DNA of 52,016 bases from Secundilactobacillus silagincola (lineage in GTDB: Bacteria; Bacillota; Bacilli; Lactobacillales; Lactobacillaceae), in contig NZ_BCMJ01000012.1 of NCBI RefSeq assembly GCF_002583405.1, positions 1 to 52,016 on the forward strand, in the 5' to 3' direction. Positions 17,592-25,602 of this stretch are shown here, in pieces. How positions within the stretch are numbered: the stretch's first letter is position 1; each line of letters starts with the position of its first letter. The notes under the pieces are model-generated. The model was not told where the DNA came from. It searched no databases and saw only the letters and a list, made by a program, of their open reading frames with translations. The translations under genes and the position numbers were made by a program.

Positions 17592-17836
17592 AACCAGTGT
17601 GTGAAACAACTCGGTAGATTCCAGAATTTAAGACCAATAATCCCCGCCCTGATGGTGTTTATCGGGGCGGGGATTATTGGTCTTAAATGGCCGGAATCTG
17701 AGTTGTGGAACATGATTAGGCAATATAAGTAGCATGAGCAAAAGCGTATTGATTTGACGATGCCAATTGAAAAAGTATTGAGATTTTTATTAGTATATCC
17801 TTTTATCACAGTTTTTAAAACCAGTGTGTGAAACAA
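17589..17836. repeat. Two exact 21-bp direct repeats bracketing a 206-bp segment
   Basis: The 21 bases at 17589-17609 (core AAAACCAGTGTGTGAAAC) recur exactly at 17816-17836. The first copy overlaps the stop codon of the Mga-like gene. The enclosed segment contains a large hairpin (17607-17705). The arrangement looks like a small insertion or a duplication event, but 21 bp is longer than a usual target duplication. No coding capacity was accepted in this stretch. Confidence 0.8.
17607..17705. terminator. Long imperfect hairpin, possible terminator of the Mga-like gene
   Basis: A stem of about 40 positions: CAACTC..AGATTCC..TTTAAGACCAATAATCCCCG on the left pairs with the complementary right arm ending GAGTTG, around TGATGGTGTTTATC. 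The inner 20 bp are perfect. No T run follows, so intrinsic termination is uncertain; it may instead be the body of a small mobile or repeated element. Confidence 0.6.
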
Positions 17837-17845
17837 GGAAAACAC

Positions 17846-17874
17846 TTGACTTATTACAGTAAACTCGCTTTAAT
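17846..17874 (+). promoter_or_regulatory. Predicted promoter for the TPP riboswitch operon
   Basis: TTGACT at 17846-17851 with a 17-base spacer to TTTAAT (17869-17874); TAATTA at 17871 is an alternative -10. Starts just after the second 21-bp repeat and about 30 bases before the riboswitch. Confidence 0.5.
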
Positions 17875-17905
17875 TAGAATTAAGAATTCAAATTGAATAA
17901 ACATT

Positions 17906-17985
17906 GTGGTCTGGGGTGCTAGTGATAGCTGAGAGATACCCAAATAACCTGATGCAGTTCGTACTGCCGTAGGGAGCGCCATGTT
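17906..17985 (+). promoter_or_regulatory. TPP (thiamine pyrophosphate) riboswitch
   Basis: The conserved THI-box pieces are present in order: GGGGTGC, GCTGAGA, ACCTGAT, then the GCAG/CTGC stem and CGTAGGGA. These match the TPP aptamer closely; the P3 arm is short. The closing P1 stem is not obvious at the bases just outside the core. It is followed by a terminator at 18001-18034, so it probably switches transcription off when TPP is abundant. It controls the allantoinase-like gene and the NCS1 permease, not recognised thiamine synthesis genes. Confidence 0.93.
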
Positions 17986-18000
17986 AGTCGACAGACTACC

Positions 18001-18034
18001 AGTCCATTTGAGAACCATTCAAGTGGGCTTTTTT
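18001..18034 (+). terminator. Riboswitch expression-platform terminator
   Basis: AGTCCATTTGA at 18001-18011 pairs, with some G-U pairs, to TTCAAGTGGGCT at 18018-18029, followed by six T. It sits directly between the TPP aptamer and the first gene, the usual place for an OFF-switch terminator. Confidence 0.8.
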
Positions 18035-18078
18035 ATTTGCTGAGCGACCAGTCACAGTGTTGGCTTGGAGGAATGAAC

Positions 18079-19461
18079 ATGCAAGCAACAACGATTATCA
18101 AGAACAGTTTGATCGTCACGCCAACGGGTGTGGTGAACGGTGATTTAGCGATTAAGGATGGTAAGATTGCGGCTATTGGTGAGTTATCTGAAGCTGCCGC
18201 GGAAGTGATTGACGCTCAAGGCCAATTGGTTTTACCAGGGATGGTGGACGCGCACGTACACATTAACGAACCGGGACGCAGCGACTGGGAAGATTACCAT
18301 ACTGGCAGCCAAGCACTGGCAGCAGGTGGCACCACTAGTATGGTGGTAATGCCGTTAAACGCGCTTCCGGCCCGGACAACTGCAGCTGAATTTACGCGGC
18401 ATCGTGCCATCGCTGAGGGCAAATCATACATTGATTTTGCATTGTATGGTGGCTTAGTACCCGGTAATCAAGCAGATATTGGCCCAATGGCGGATGCTGG
18501 TGCAGCTGGCTTTAAAGCGTTTATGGCAACGACTGGCAGTGATGAGCCTGGTGATTTTCATAACGTGGATGATTATGATTTGTATCGGGGCATGCAAGCA
18601 ATTGCTAAAACGGGATTGCGACTATCGTTACATGCGGAAAATGCCATTTTGACTGATCGACTGGCAGCGGATGAAATCGCCCATCAGCACACGGATATTC
18701 AAGCCTATATTGATTCACGCCCACCCATGGTTGAAGTGGAAGCAGTTAGACGAGCCTTGTATCTGGCCAAACAGACGGGCTGCAAATTGCATTTTGTTCA
18801 TCTATCAACTGGTGAAGCTGTTCGGGAAGTTCACCGAGCACAAACAGAGGGGCAGGATGTGACTTGCGAAACCTGCGTACATTATTTGACGTTAAATACG
18901 GATGATTTTAAGCAGATTGGTCCCTTAGCGAAGTGTTCACCGGTGTTACGAACACCTGCAGTTCAAGCTGACTTATGGCAGGAAGTTCAAGCAGACCACG
19001 TTAACACAGTGACTTCAGACCATTCACCGGCACCCGCTGAGATGAAGGCGAACCCCAACAACAATATTTTCGAAGTCTGGGGTGGCATCAGTGGTGCTCA
19101 GAATAACTTGGATGTCTTTTACGACGTTGCAGTTAAGTCAGGGCGACTAAACTTGCAGCAGTTTGTTCAACTAATCGCTGCGGGACCAGCTCAATTATTT
19201 GGCCTGAAAGATAAGGGACAACTGAGAGTTGGCGCTGATGCGGATATTGCATTCTTAGATCCTAACCAAAGCTACACGTTGCGGCCAGAAGACCTGTATT
19301 ACAAGAACCCAATTTCGGCTTATGTGGGCCGTCAGATTAATTGTCGAGTCACCAGAACATTGCTACGCGGTAAAACCATTTTTGAATTGGGGAAAGGTTT
19401 CGATGAGCAACCTACTGGACAATTTTTGCATAATCATCACGCGATGGGGGTTGCAAAATGA
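18079..19461 (+). CDS. Allantoinase-type cyclic amidohydrolase under TPP control
   Basis: A 460-residue member of the dihydroorotase/allantoinase/hydantoinase group of binuclear metal hydrolases. The whole metal set is visible: HVH at residues 59 and 61, the carboxylated-lysine motif GFKAF at residue 146, H185 in LHAEN, H241 in HFVHLS and D314 in SDHSP. The segment HVHINEPGRSDWEDY followed by MPLNALP is closest to allantoinase (AllB). The start at 18079 is chosen because GGAGGA ends six bases before it; ATG at 18073 abuts that site. It overlaps the permease gene by ATGA. No other allantoin or purine genes are nearby, and the TPP riboswitch points to thiamine-related salvage, so the true substrate may be a ring product from thiamine pyrimidine (inference). 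Confidence 0.82.
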   Translation: MQATTIIKNSLIVTPTGVVNGDLAIKDGKIAAIGELSEAAAEVIDAQGQLVLPGMVDAHVHINEPGRSDWEDYHTGSQALAAGGTTSMVVMPLNALPARTTAAEFTRHRAIAEGKSYIDFALYGGLVPGNQADIGPMADAGAAGFKAFMATTGSDEPGDFHNVDDYDLYRGMQAIAKTGLRLSLHAENAILTDRLAADEIAHQHTDIQAYIDSRPPMVEVEAVRRALYLAKQTGCKLHFVHLSTGEAVREVHRAQTEGQDVTCETCVHYLTLNTDDFKQIGPLAKCSPVLRTPAVQADLWQEVQADHVNTVTSDHSPAPAEMKANPNNNIFEVWGGISGAQNNLDVFYDVAVKSGRLNLQQFVQLIAAGPAQLFGLKDKGQLRVGADADIAFLDPNQSYTLRPEDLYYKNPISAYVGRQINCRVTRTLLRGKTIFELGKGFDEQPTGQFLHNHHAMGVAK

Positions 19462-20795
19462 CACCACCAACTGCAGTTCAACGGTCTAACCAGACAGTAG
19501 CTGAAGACTTAAAGCCAATTGCCGATAATCAGCGTAAGGTTGGTATCTTCGCGTACATGGCCATGTGGCTGGGCGATGGATTTAACATTGGCAACATCAC
19601 GCTAGGCTCATCCATCGTGGTGGCCGGTGTGGCAACCATGAATTTACTGCAGACCATGGTGGCAGCCGGTATCGCAATTGCGATCATCACTTTGATTTTC
19701 ACCCTGAATGACCGATTTGGGTACCGCACTGGTGCGCCATACGTGATCCAATTACGACTGTCGTTTGGAGTCAAGGGTGCTAAAATCGCCAGTTTGTTTC
19801 GCGGGATTCCAGCCATTGTGTGGTTTGGTTTCCAATCCTGGACGGGTGCGTTAGCGCTGAATCAAATTGGCATGACGCTGTTTGGATTCACCGCCAATCA
19901 CACGTTTGCCTGCTTCCTGGTATTACAGATGATTCAAGTTGTCATGGCATTATGGGGATTTCGGTCCATTAAATTAGTTACCGGCACCATCGCCACTGTG
20001 GTGATGGTTGCCATGCTGGGTGTTTTTCTGCTCTTAGTGACGCAGCATCAAGCCGTGATTCAGCAGCGATTGGTTCGATCATCGGGGACGTGGGGATTGC
20101 CATTTTTCGGTTTTATCGTGGCGTTCTTAGGTAACTACACGGCCATCTTTGAATCAGCGGCCGACTACTCCCGTGAATTAAAACCGAATCTCAGCGATCA
20201 GCGTCGTGGTTTGCTGTACCTGATACCAATTGGGTTAGCATACGGCATGACCATCGTGACGGGGGCGATGCTGGCGGTGGTCACGGGAATTGCTAGTCCG
20301 GTAACGGCGATGGCACATCTACTGAATAATGGCTGGGTGACGGTGGTGATTTCCTTCTTCATTGTGTTAGGCACGATTACTACTAACACGGTAGCTAACA
20401 TTATGCCGCCAACTTACATGCTGACCTCATTGTTAAAAATGCCACAGCAGCTAGCCACCACGATTGTGGGTATTTTGGCGATTGCCACCTGTCCGTGGGT
20501 CTTGGTTCAGGATAGTTCAGCGCAGGGTTTGGCGTTATTTATCCACCTATATTCGATTTTTCTAGGACCAATGACGGCGATTATTTTGATTGAATACTAT
20601 CTACACCGTCATCAGCACGTTGACCTTTCAGCCTTATATGACGCCAGAAAACAACCGGATTTTACGTGGCGCGCTCCCTTGGCGTTACTCCTCGGGGCAA
20701 TATCGGCGGCCTTGATCGTTAATTTATCGTGGTTTGTTGGGTTCTTTGTAGGTGGTCTGGTGTATTGGAAATTAGGTGTGAGCGAAAAAATTTAA
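19458..20795 (+). CDS. NCS1-family permease (cytosine/allantoin/HMP-type transporter)
   Basis: A 445-residue membrane protein with about twelve hydrophobic segments and the NCS1 N-terminal pattern MWLGDGFNIGNITLGSS and later RFGYRTGAPYVIQLRLSFG. NCS1 proteins import nucleobases, hydantoins, allantoin or thiamine pyrimidine. The start codon overlaps the stop of the hydrolase (ATGA), so they are translationally coupled and share the TPP riboswitch. CytX, a known TPP-regulated NCS1 protein, is proposed to import hydroxymethylpyrimidine, so this protein is best viewed as a thiamine-precursor or pyrimidine importer (family knowledge plus inference). A bidirectional terminator follows. Confidence 0.85.
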   Translation: MTPPTAVQRSNQTVAEDLKPIADNQRKVGIFAYMAMWLGDGFNIGNITLGSSIVVAGVATMNLLQTMVAAGIAIAIITLIFTLNDRFGYRTGAPYVIQLRLSFGVKGAKIASLFRGIPAIVWFGFQSWTGALALNQIGMTLFGFTANHTFACFLVLQMIQVVMALWGFRSIKLVTGTIATVVMVAMLGVFLLLVTQHQAVIQQRLVRSSGTWGLPFFGFIVAFLGNYTAIFESAADYSRELKPNLSDQRRGLLYLIPIGLAYGMTIVTGAMLAVVTGIASPVTAMAHLLNNGWVTVVISFFIVLGTITTNTVANIMPPTYMLTSLLKMPQQLATTIVGILAIATCPWVLVQDSSAQGLALFIHLYSIFLGPMTAIILIEYYLHRHQHVDLSALYDARKQPDFTWRAPLALLLGAISAALIVNLSWFVGFFVGGLVYWKLGVSEKI

Positions 20796-20800
20796 AGATA

Positions 20801-20839
20801 AAAAAGCAGATTTCCTAAAATTTAGGAGATCTGCTTTTT
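20801..20839. terminator. Bidirectional terminator between permease and PPOX gene
   Basis: AAAAAGCAGATTTCCTAAA pairs with TTTAGGAGATCTGCTTTTT; A run and T run at the two ends. It serves the plus-strand permease and the convergent minus-strand gene. Confidence 0.88.
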
Positions 20840-20852
20840 GGTTGTGTCCCAG

Positions 20853-21341
20853 TTATTTTGCACTGTGAACTTTGCCAGTAAACTGCGTCACGTCAATGCG
20901 AATCACACCAACGTGCGCTAAATCTTTTGCTGAAATTTCACCCGGCATTTCACGACCAACTTCATGCTTTAAAAGAGAACGTAAGGCATGTTCTTTTTCG
21001 GTTGGGTCTGAAACCAAAGTGGCTTTACCAGTACCTAGAACGCTGCGGTAGAAATAACTGAAGTTGCTTAACGGAGATTCATTTTTGGGGGTGTCCAGGC
21101 TGGAATCAGCGATAATACTGAAAGAAACGTCTGGGTTAGCGGCAATTAACCCACGTTTTTTACCCGTGGATGCACCATGGATGTAGAGGACCAAGTGATG
21201 GTCATTAAATTCATAGCCATAATTAGTCGGCACAACGTAGGGTGCTGGAAAATCTAGAATACCCAAATTGATTACTCGAGCTTGATCAATAATCTCTAAT
21301 TTAGTTGCTTCATCGGTAACTTCACGGTCAGTACGTCTCAT
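20853..21341 (-). CDS. Pyridoxamine 5'-phosphate oxidase-fold (NimA-like) flavin protein
   Basis: A 162-residue protein with the split-barrel PPOX fold. The N-terminal MRRTDREVTD, the segment GILDFPAPYVVPTNYGYEF and LVLYIHGASTGKK are typical of the NimA/PPOX_2 group, which binds flavin or related cofactors and often acts as a small reductase. ATG at 21341 is favoured by GAAGG seven bases upstream; a TTG two codons earlier (21347) is the longer alternative. It is divergent from the T-box leader and convergent with the permease. Exact reaction unknown. Confidence 0.8.
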   Translation of the reverse strand: MRRTDREVTDEATKLEIIDQARVINLGILDFPAPYVVPTNYGYEFNDHHLVLYIHGASTGKKRGLIAANPDVSFSIIADSSLDTPKNESPLSNFSYFYRSVLGTGKATLVSDPTEKEHALRSLLKHEVGREMPGEISAKDLAHVGVIRIDVTQFTGKVHSAK

Positions 21342-21451
21342 ATTCAAGCCTTCAATTCATTATTAGTTAATTTAATTATAGAATAGGCGGTATCATTCGT
21401 ATAGCTATAATGAGTAAAATACGAAAGTTAATTAAGAAAAAGATGAGTGGG

Positions 21452-21480
21452 TTGACAATTATCTCTAATGAGTTTATCAT
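21452..21480 (+). promoter_or_regulatory. Predicted promoter of the met T-box leader
   Basis: TTGACA at 21452-21457, 17-base spacer, TATCAT at 21475-21480. The -35 is a consensus match. Transcription from here would produce the T-box leader of metE-metF. Confidence 0.7.
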
Positions 21481-21504
21481 CAATTGCATGATATGAAAAA
21501 ACGA

Positions 21505-21764
21505 TTAGAAGATGAGTAGGACTCCTAACCTTAATCAGAGAGCTGCGGATGGTGAGAAGCAGTAAGGGGCGAGTGTGAAGATGGTCTTCGATAAAGCAGG
21601 GTATTCGAGCGAGAGTAAGAATATCATGGGTGTGCCCATTACAGCACAGGGGTATCAAAAGGTACCCGGTGAGGAAGTCTGTGTGAGCGGGCTTCAAATT
21701 AAGGTGGTAACACGAGAGATCGTCCTTATCTTCGCACTTGTGCGGGGGTGGGGGCGATTTTTTT
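21505..21764 (+). promoter_or_regulatory. T-box leader, probably methionine-specific
   Basis: The leader shows AGAGAGC with GGATGGTGAGAAGC (distal stem I), the specifier context GTGTGAAGATGGTC with ATG (Met) at 21581-21583, and the T-box core AAGGTGGTAACACG at about 21701-21714. A terminator (ATCG..CGAT, 21719-21757) ends in seven T. Uncharged tRNA-Met should favour the antiterminator and allow expression of metE-metF. The Met specifier and the genes downstream agree. I did not fold the full stem I. Confidence 0.9.
21719..21764 (+). terminator. T-box terminator
   Basis: The CGTCCTTATC..GCAC arm pairs with the GTGCGGGGGTGGGGGCG arm, followed by a run of seven T. It overlaps the 3' half of the T-box antiterminator, the expected competition between structures. 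Confidence 0.8.
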
Positions 21765-21768
21765 GTAC

Positions 21769-21892
21769 AAGGTGCGGAGCCAGGCGGTTAGAGAGCGGAG
21801 TGTAAGACGCTTTCGGTGGAAATCCCGAACTTGGATTTATACCGGAAGCGACTTACATGCAGCTCTCTGCCTGGAGGAACCCGATTAGGCTA
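21769..21892 (+). repeat. Hairpin repeat element, copy A (between T-box and metE)
   Basis: About 124 bases: GGTGCGGAGCCAGGCGG, a long stem whose arms end AAATCC / GGATTT around CGAACTT, then CTCTCTGCC and GATTAGGC. Copies B and C with the same layout follow metF. It lies inside the metE leader, downstream of the T-box terminator, so it is transcribed with the operon. Confidence 0.85.
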
Positions 21893-21942
21893 CATAAATT
21901 AAAACACCAAAACCAAAAATCCAGAAGGGAGAGTGACCAACA

Positions 21943-22047
21943 ATGCCTCAAATTACTTATCTACATTGCAATAAAATTTCCACTGCAAGTTACCTACTCG
22001 GCGATGGCATTGATGGCCAGGTCATGTGCCTGTCAATCAGCTATTAA
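21943..22047 (+). CDS. Candidate 34-residue upstream ORF ahead of metE
   Basis: ATG at 21943 is preceded by GAAGGGAGAG at about ten bases and opens 34 codons (starting MPQITYLHCNKIST, ending MCLSISY) to TAA at 22045. It stops 46 bases before metE. The product resembles nothing I know. It could be a leader peptide, the remnant of a lost gene, or chance. Support is the ribosome site and position only. Confidence 0.35.
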   Translation: MPQITYLHCNKISTASYLLGDGIDGQVMCLSISY

Positions 22048-22093
22048 CCCACTTGAGATGAAATGATGATTGAATAAAAGGAGATTTTAAATT

Positions 22094-24364
22094 ATGACAA
22101 CAACAATTATTGGATATCCACGTATTGGTAGTCACCGTGAATTAAAGTTTGCCGTTCAGAAGTATTTTAAAAAGGAAATTAGCGCAGAAGAGTTAGCTCA
22201 AACCGCTGCTGATTTACGGAAGCAAAACTGGGACACCATTAGCGGTGCTGGTATTGATCAGCTGGTTTCAAACGACTTTTCATACTACGACACCACGTTA
22301 GATACTGCTAATTTATTAAACATCGTGCCAAAGCGTTACAAGGATTTAAACCTGTCATCACTAGATGAATACTTTGCCCAAGCTCGCGGTTACCAAGGCG
22401 ATAAGGGTGACGTTACCGCGTTGAGCATGAAGAAATGGTTTAACACCAACTATCACTACCTTGTACCAGAATTTGATGACGATACGGATGTTAAGCTGGT
22501 TGGCACCAAGATTTTTGACGAATATCAAGAAGCCAAGGATCAAGGTTACCAAACTCGTCCAGTCGTCCTTGGACCATACAGTCTATTACGTTTGAGTGCT
22601 TTTGAAGGCAACCGACAAGATACTGATTTTACCAGCGCATTGGTTAGCGCATACGAAGGTATCTTTGAAAAGTTAGCCGACTTGGGTGCTGACTGGATTC
22701 AGTTAGACGAACCGCAATTAGTTAAGGATCAATCTGAAGCTGATTTGGAACTCTTCACCGATCTCTATAAACCATTATTGAGCAATAAGCATGGGTTAAA
22801 GGTCTTGGCACAAACTTACTTCGGTGATGTGCGTGACAGCTATGATCTATTAACTTCATTGGACTTCGATGGTCTTGGCCTCGATTTCCACGAAGGTGAC
22901 GAGAGCCTGAACTTGATTGAATCAAAGGGCTTCCCTGAAGATAAAGTGCTATACGCTGGCGTAATCAATGGTAAGAACATCTGGAAGGCTAACTACGATC
23001 AACGGCTGGACTTGCTCCACAAGCTGCCTAAGACCAACATTGTGCTAAGCACCTCGTGTTCGTTGCTCCATGTACCATATACGTTGGAAAATGAACCTCA
23101 ATTAGATGAGAAGTATAAGAAGTACTTGGCATTTGCTAAGGAAAAATTAACTGAATTAACTGACCTGGACCACATTCTGGGTGGCTCAGGCGACGATGCC
23201 TTAAAGGCTAACGAAGCGCTGTTTGCTAAGCCTCGTTATGAAGAAAACCAAGCTATTATCGACAAAGTTGCTTCATTAAAGGAAAGTGACTTCCATCGTG
23301 AACCATCATTTGAAGAACGGGCCGCAATCCAAAAGAAGGAATTTGATTTACCAGAATTACCAACCACAACGATTGGGTCATTCCCACAAACCCGTGAAGT
23401 TCGCCGTAACCGTGCTAAGTACAAGCGTGGTGAAATCACCAAGGAACAGTACGATCAATTCAACCGCGATAAGATCAAGGAATGTGTCGAATTCCAAGAA
23501 AAGATTGGTTTGGATGTACTAGTACATGGTGAATACGAACGTAACGACATGGTTGAATACTTCGGTGAAAAGCTGGACGGTTTCCTGTTTACCAGCAACG
23601 CTTGGGTTCAATCATACGGTACCCGTGGTGTTAAGCCACCAATCATCTGGGGTGACGTTAACCGGACTGCCCCAATCACCGTTGCGGAATCAGTTTACGC
23701 ACAAAGCTTAACTGATAAGCCAGTGAAAGGGATGCTGACTGGCCCAGTAACGATTCTGAACTGGTCATTCCCTCGTGAGGATATTTCTAAGAAGGAAAGC
23801 ACGTTGCAGATTGCTTTGGCTATTCAAGCAGAAGCACTCGATTTGGAAAAGAATGGCATCAAGATTATTCAAATCGATGAACCCGCTTTACGTGAAAAAT
23901 TACCATTGAGAAAATCAGACTGGTACAGCCGTTACCTCGATTGGGCAATTCCAGCCTTTCGTCTTGTTGGTAGCAAGGTTCAACCAACCACGCAGATTCA
24001 CACCCACATGTGCTACAGTGAATTCGGCGATATCATTGATGCCATTGACGCTATGGATGCTGATGTTATTTCATTCGAAGCATCACGTGCTGATTTAACG
24101 TTGCTGGATACGCTCCAGAAGACGCACTTTAAGACCCACGTTGGTCCTGGTGTTTACGATATTCACTCACCACGGATTCCATCTGAAGACGAAGTTGCCG
24201 GAACCATTCACAAGATTTTGAAGAAGGTACCATTGCAGAATGTTTGGATCAACCCAGATTGTGGACTGAAGACACGGGGAACAACAGAAACCACAGCTAG
24301 TCTGGAAAACGTCGTTGCTGCAACTCAGCAGGTTCGCAAGGAACTCGCACATGAAGGTCGTTGA
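22094..24364 (+). CDS. metE: Cobalamin-independent methionine synthase MetE
   Basis: 5-methyltetrahydropteroyltriglutamate-homocysteine methyltransferase, the last step of methionine synthesis in the cytosol. The N-terminal half starts [18 protein letters not shown] and the C-terminal half carries [36 protein letters not shown], the zinc-site histidine/cysteine in HTHMCYSEF, and NPDCGLKTR. At 756 residues it is full length. Strong ribosome site AAAGGAG at 22078. It is controlled by the Met T-box upstream, with hairpin repeat A and a small ORF in the leader. It overlaps metF by 14 bases. Confidence 0.97.
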   Translation: MTTTIIGYPRIGSHRELKFAVQKYFKKEISAEELAQTAADLRKQNWDTISGAGIDQLVSNDFSYYDTTLDTANLLNIVPKRYKDLNLSSLDEYFAQARGYQGDKGDVTALSMKKWFNTNYHYLVPEFDDDTDVKLVGTKIFDEYQEAKDQGYQTRPVVLGPYSLLRLSAFEGNRQDTDFTSALVSAYEGIFEKLADLGADWIQLDEPQLVKDQSEADLELFTDLYKPLLSNKHGLKVLAQTYFGDVRDSYDLLTSLDFDGLGLDFHEGDESLNLIESKGFPEDKVLYAGVINGKNIWKANYDQRLDLLHKLPKTNIVLSTSCSLLHVPYTLENEPQLDEKYKKYLAFAKEKLTELTDLDHILGGSGDDALKANEALFAKPRYEENQAIIDKVASLKESDFHREPSFEERAAIQKKEFDLPELPTTTIGSFPQTREVRRNRAKYKRGEITKEQYDQFNRDKIKECVEFQEKIGLDVLVHGEYERNDMVEYFGEKLDGFLFTSNAWVQSYGTRGVKPPIIWGDVNRTAPITVAESVYAQSLTDKPVKGMLTGPVTILNWSFPREDISKKESTLQIALAIQAEALDLEKNGIKIIQIDEPALREKLPLRKSDWYSRYLDWAIPAFRLVGSKVQPTTQIHTHMCYSEFGDIIDAIDAMDADVISFEASRADLTLLDTLQKTHFKTHVGPGVYDIHSPRIPSEDEVAGTIHKILKKVPLQNVWINPDCGLKTRGTTETTASLENVVAATQQVRKELAHEGR

Positions 24365-25217
24365 TTGTTTCAAAGAACGTCCCGTGATCTCGTTCGAAAT
24401 ATTTCCACCGCGACCGAATGCTAGCGAAAAATCGATTGAGCGGTTCTATGATAACCTTGATGTGTTGGCAAGTTTAAAGCCGGCTTACATCAGTGTGACG
24501 TATGGTGCAGGTGGCAGCGACAATAAGTCTGGCACACTGGACTTGTGCCGTTACATCAAGCAGCATTATGGGATTGAAGTAGTCCCACATATTCCAGGTA
24601 TCAATTTTACAACGTCAGCAGTGAAATCGTACTTGGATGAGCTAAAGGCTTCTAATATTGAAAACGTCTTGGCCCTGAGAGGCGATCTACCAGAAGATGG
24701 TCAGATAAAGGGCGATTTCCAATATGCTAGCGATTTAGTCACTGAAATCAAACGTGACGGTGACTTCAACGTGCTGGGTGCGTGTTATCCCGACGTACAC
24801 CCAGAGGCTAAAGATAGCGTAGATGATATTAAAAACTTGAAGTGTAAGGTTGATGCGGGTGTTTCACAGCTCATTACTCAGCTCTTCTTCGAAAATGAAC
24901 ACTATTATCAGTTTTTGGAACGCTGCGAATTGGCGGACATTGACGTTCCGGTGCAAGCCGGGATCATGTCAGTGGTCAATGAACGCCAAATCAAACGCAT
25001 GGCAACTATGAACGGTGTTGGTTTGCCGCAGAAATTTCTTAGAATGATGAATCATTATCAGGATAACCCGGTGGCGATGAGGGATGCAGGAACGGCCTAT
25101 GCGATAGACCAGATTGTGGACTTATTGTCGGAAGGGGTGGATGGTGTTCATCTGTATACTATGGATAATCCCGTTGTGACTAAGAGAATTTGTGGGGCGA
25201 TTGAGACATTAATTTAA
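24351..25217 (+). CDS. metF: Methylenetetrahydrofolate reductase MetF
   Basis: Flavoenzyme that reduces 5,10-methylene-THF to 5-methyl-THF, the methyl donor of MetE. It begins [20 protein letters not shown] and carries [21 protein letters not shown] and [10 protein letters not shown], all typical of the MTHFR barrel. At 288 residues it has the bacterial length. ATG at 24351 lies inside the end of metE, a 14-base overlap suggesting coupling; an upstream in-frame TTG at 24315 has less support. Shares the T-box with metE. Its stop codon is immediately followed by repeat copy B. Confidence 0.95.
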   Translation: MKVVDCFKERPVISFEIFPPRPNASEKSIERFYDNLDVLASLKPAYISVTYGAGGSDNKSGTLDLCRYIKQHYGIEVVPHIPGINFTTSAVKSYLDELKASNIENVLALRGDLPEDGQIKGDFQYASDLVTEIKRDGDFNVLGACYPDVHPEAKDSVDDIKNLKCKVDAGVSQLITQLFFENEHYYQFLERCELADIDVPVQAGIMSVVNERQIKRMATMNGVGLPQKFLRMMNHYQDNPVAMRDAGTAYAIDQIVDLLSEGVDGVHLYTMDNPVVTKRICGAIETLI

Positions 25218-25340
25218 GGTGCGAAGCGAGGCGGTTAGAGACTGGAGCGTAAGGGGCTTCTGACGTAAACCCCGAACTTGGGTTTATGTCGGAAGCCCCT
25301 TACGTGCAAGTCTCTGCCGAGCGGAGCCCGATTAGGCTAG
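25216..25340 (+). repeat. Hairpin repeat element, copy B (directly after metF)
   Basis: Same layout as copy A. It begins at the metF stop codon with AAGGTGCGAAGCGAGGCGG, has a near-perfect stem CGTAAGGGGCTTC..GTAAACCC / GGGTTTATGTCGGAAG.. around CGAACTT, then AAGTCTCTGCC and GATTAGGCTA. Arms differ from copy A at paired positions in a compensating way. Confidence 0.85.
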
Positions 25341-25353
25341 GTAAACTAAAAGA

Positions 25354-25437
25354 GCGAACTTGGGATTTGTGCCGGAAGTGACTTACATGCAGCTCTCTGC
25401 CGAGTGGAGCCTGATTAGGCTAGGTAAAACTAAAAGA
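25354..25437 (+). repeat. Hairpin repeat element, copy C (3' half only)
   Basis: A truncated tandem copy that begins at the loop sequence CGAACTTGGG and continues through GCCGGAAGTGACTTACATG, AGCTCTCTGCC, GATTAGGCTAGG and the AAACTAAAAGAG tail shared with copy B. Lacking the left arm, it cannot form the main stem. Its right arm resembles copy A more than B at several positions. Confidence 0.8.
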
Positions 25438-25475
25438 GCAAATGCACCAAACGCCATATAACTAAATAGCATTTC

Positions 25476-25516
25476 AAAAGGCATCACTATCCAGCGAGGT
25501 AGTGATGCCTTTTTTA
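25476..25516 (+). terminator. Terminator of the met operon
   Basis: Perfect 14-bp stem AAAAGGCATCACTA / TAGTGATGCCTTTT, ten-base loop, T run. It lies after the hairpin repeats, so these would be part of the metEF transcript. Confidence 0.88.
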
Positions 25517-25539
25517 GTCAGTTAGTTACAAACCAGTAA

Positions 25540-25567
25540 TTGATAAGTATAAATTTTACTATATAAT
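25540..25567 (+). promoter_or_regulatory. Predicted promoter of the acetyltransferase gene
   Basis: TTGATA at 25540-25545, 16-base spacer, TATAAT at 25562-25567. An imperfect palindrome ATTAGTACGTACAAAT (25568-25583) directly follows the -10, a typical repressor site position. Confidence 0.65.
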
Positions 25568-25602
25568 ATTAGTACGTACAAATTTACTAAAGGAGCGTAT
25601 CT

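Noticed and set aside
17588-17845. Minus-strand 85-codon frame over the hairpin segment
   Set aside because: It is made of the inverted repeat and the 21-bp repeats, with no ribosome site or recognisable product.
21575-21805. Open frame inside the T-box leader
   Set aside because: It runs through the specifier, T-box core and terminator, so it is explained by the RNA structure.
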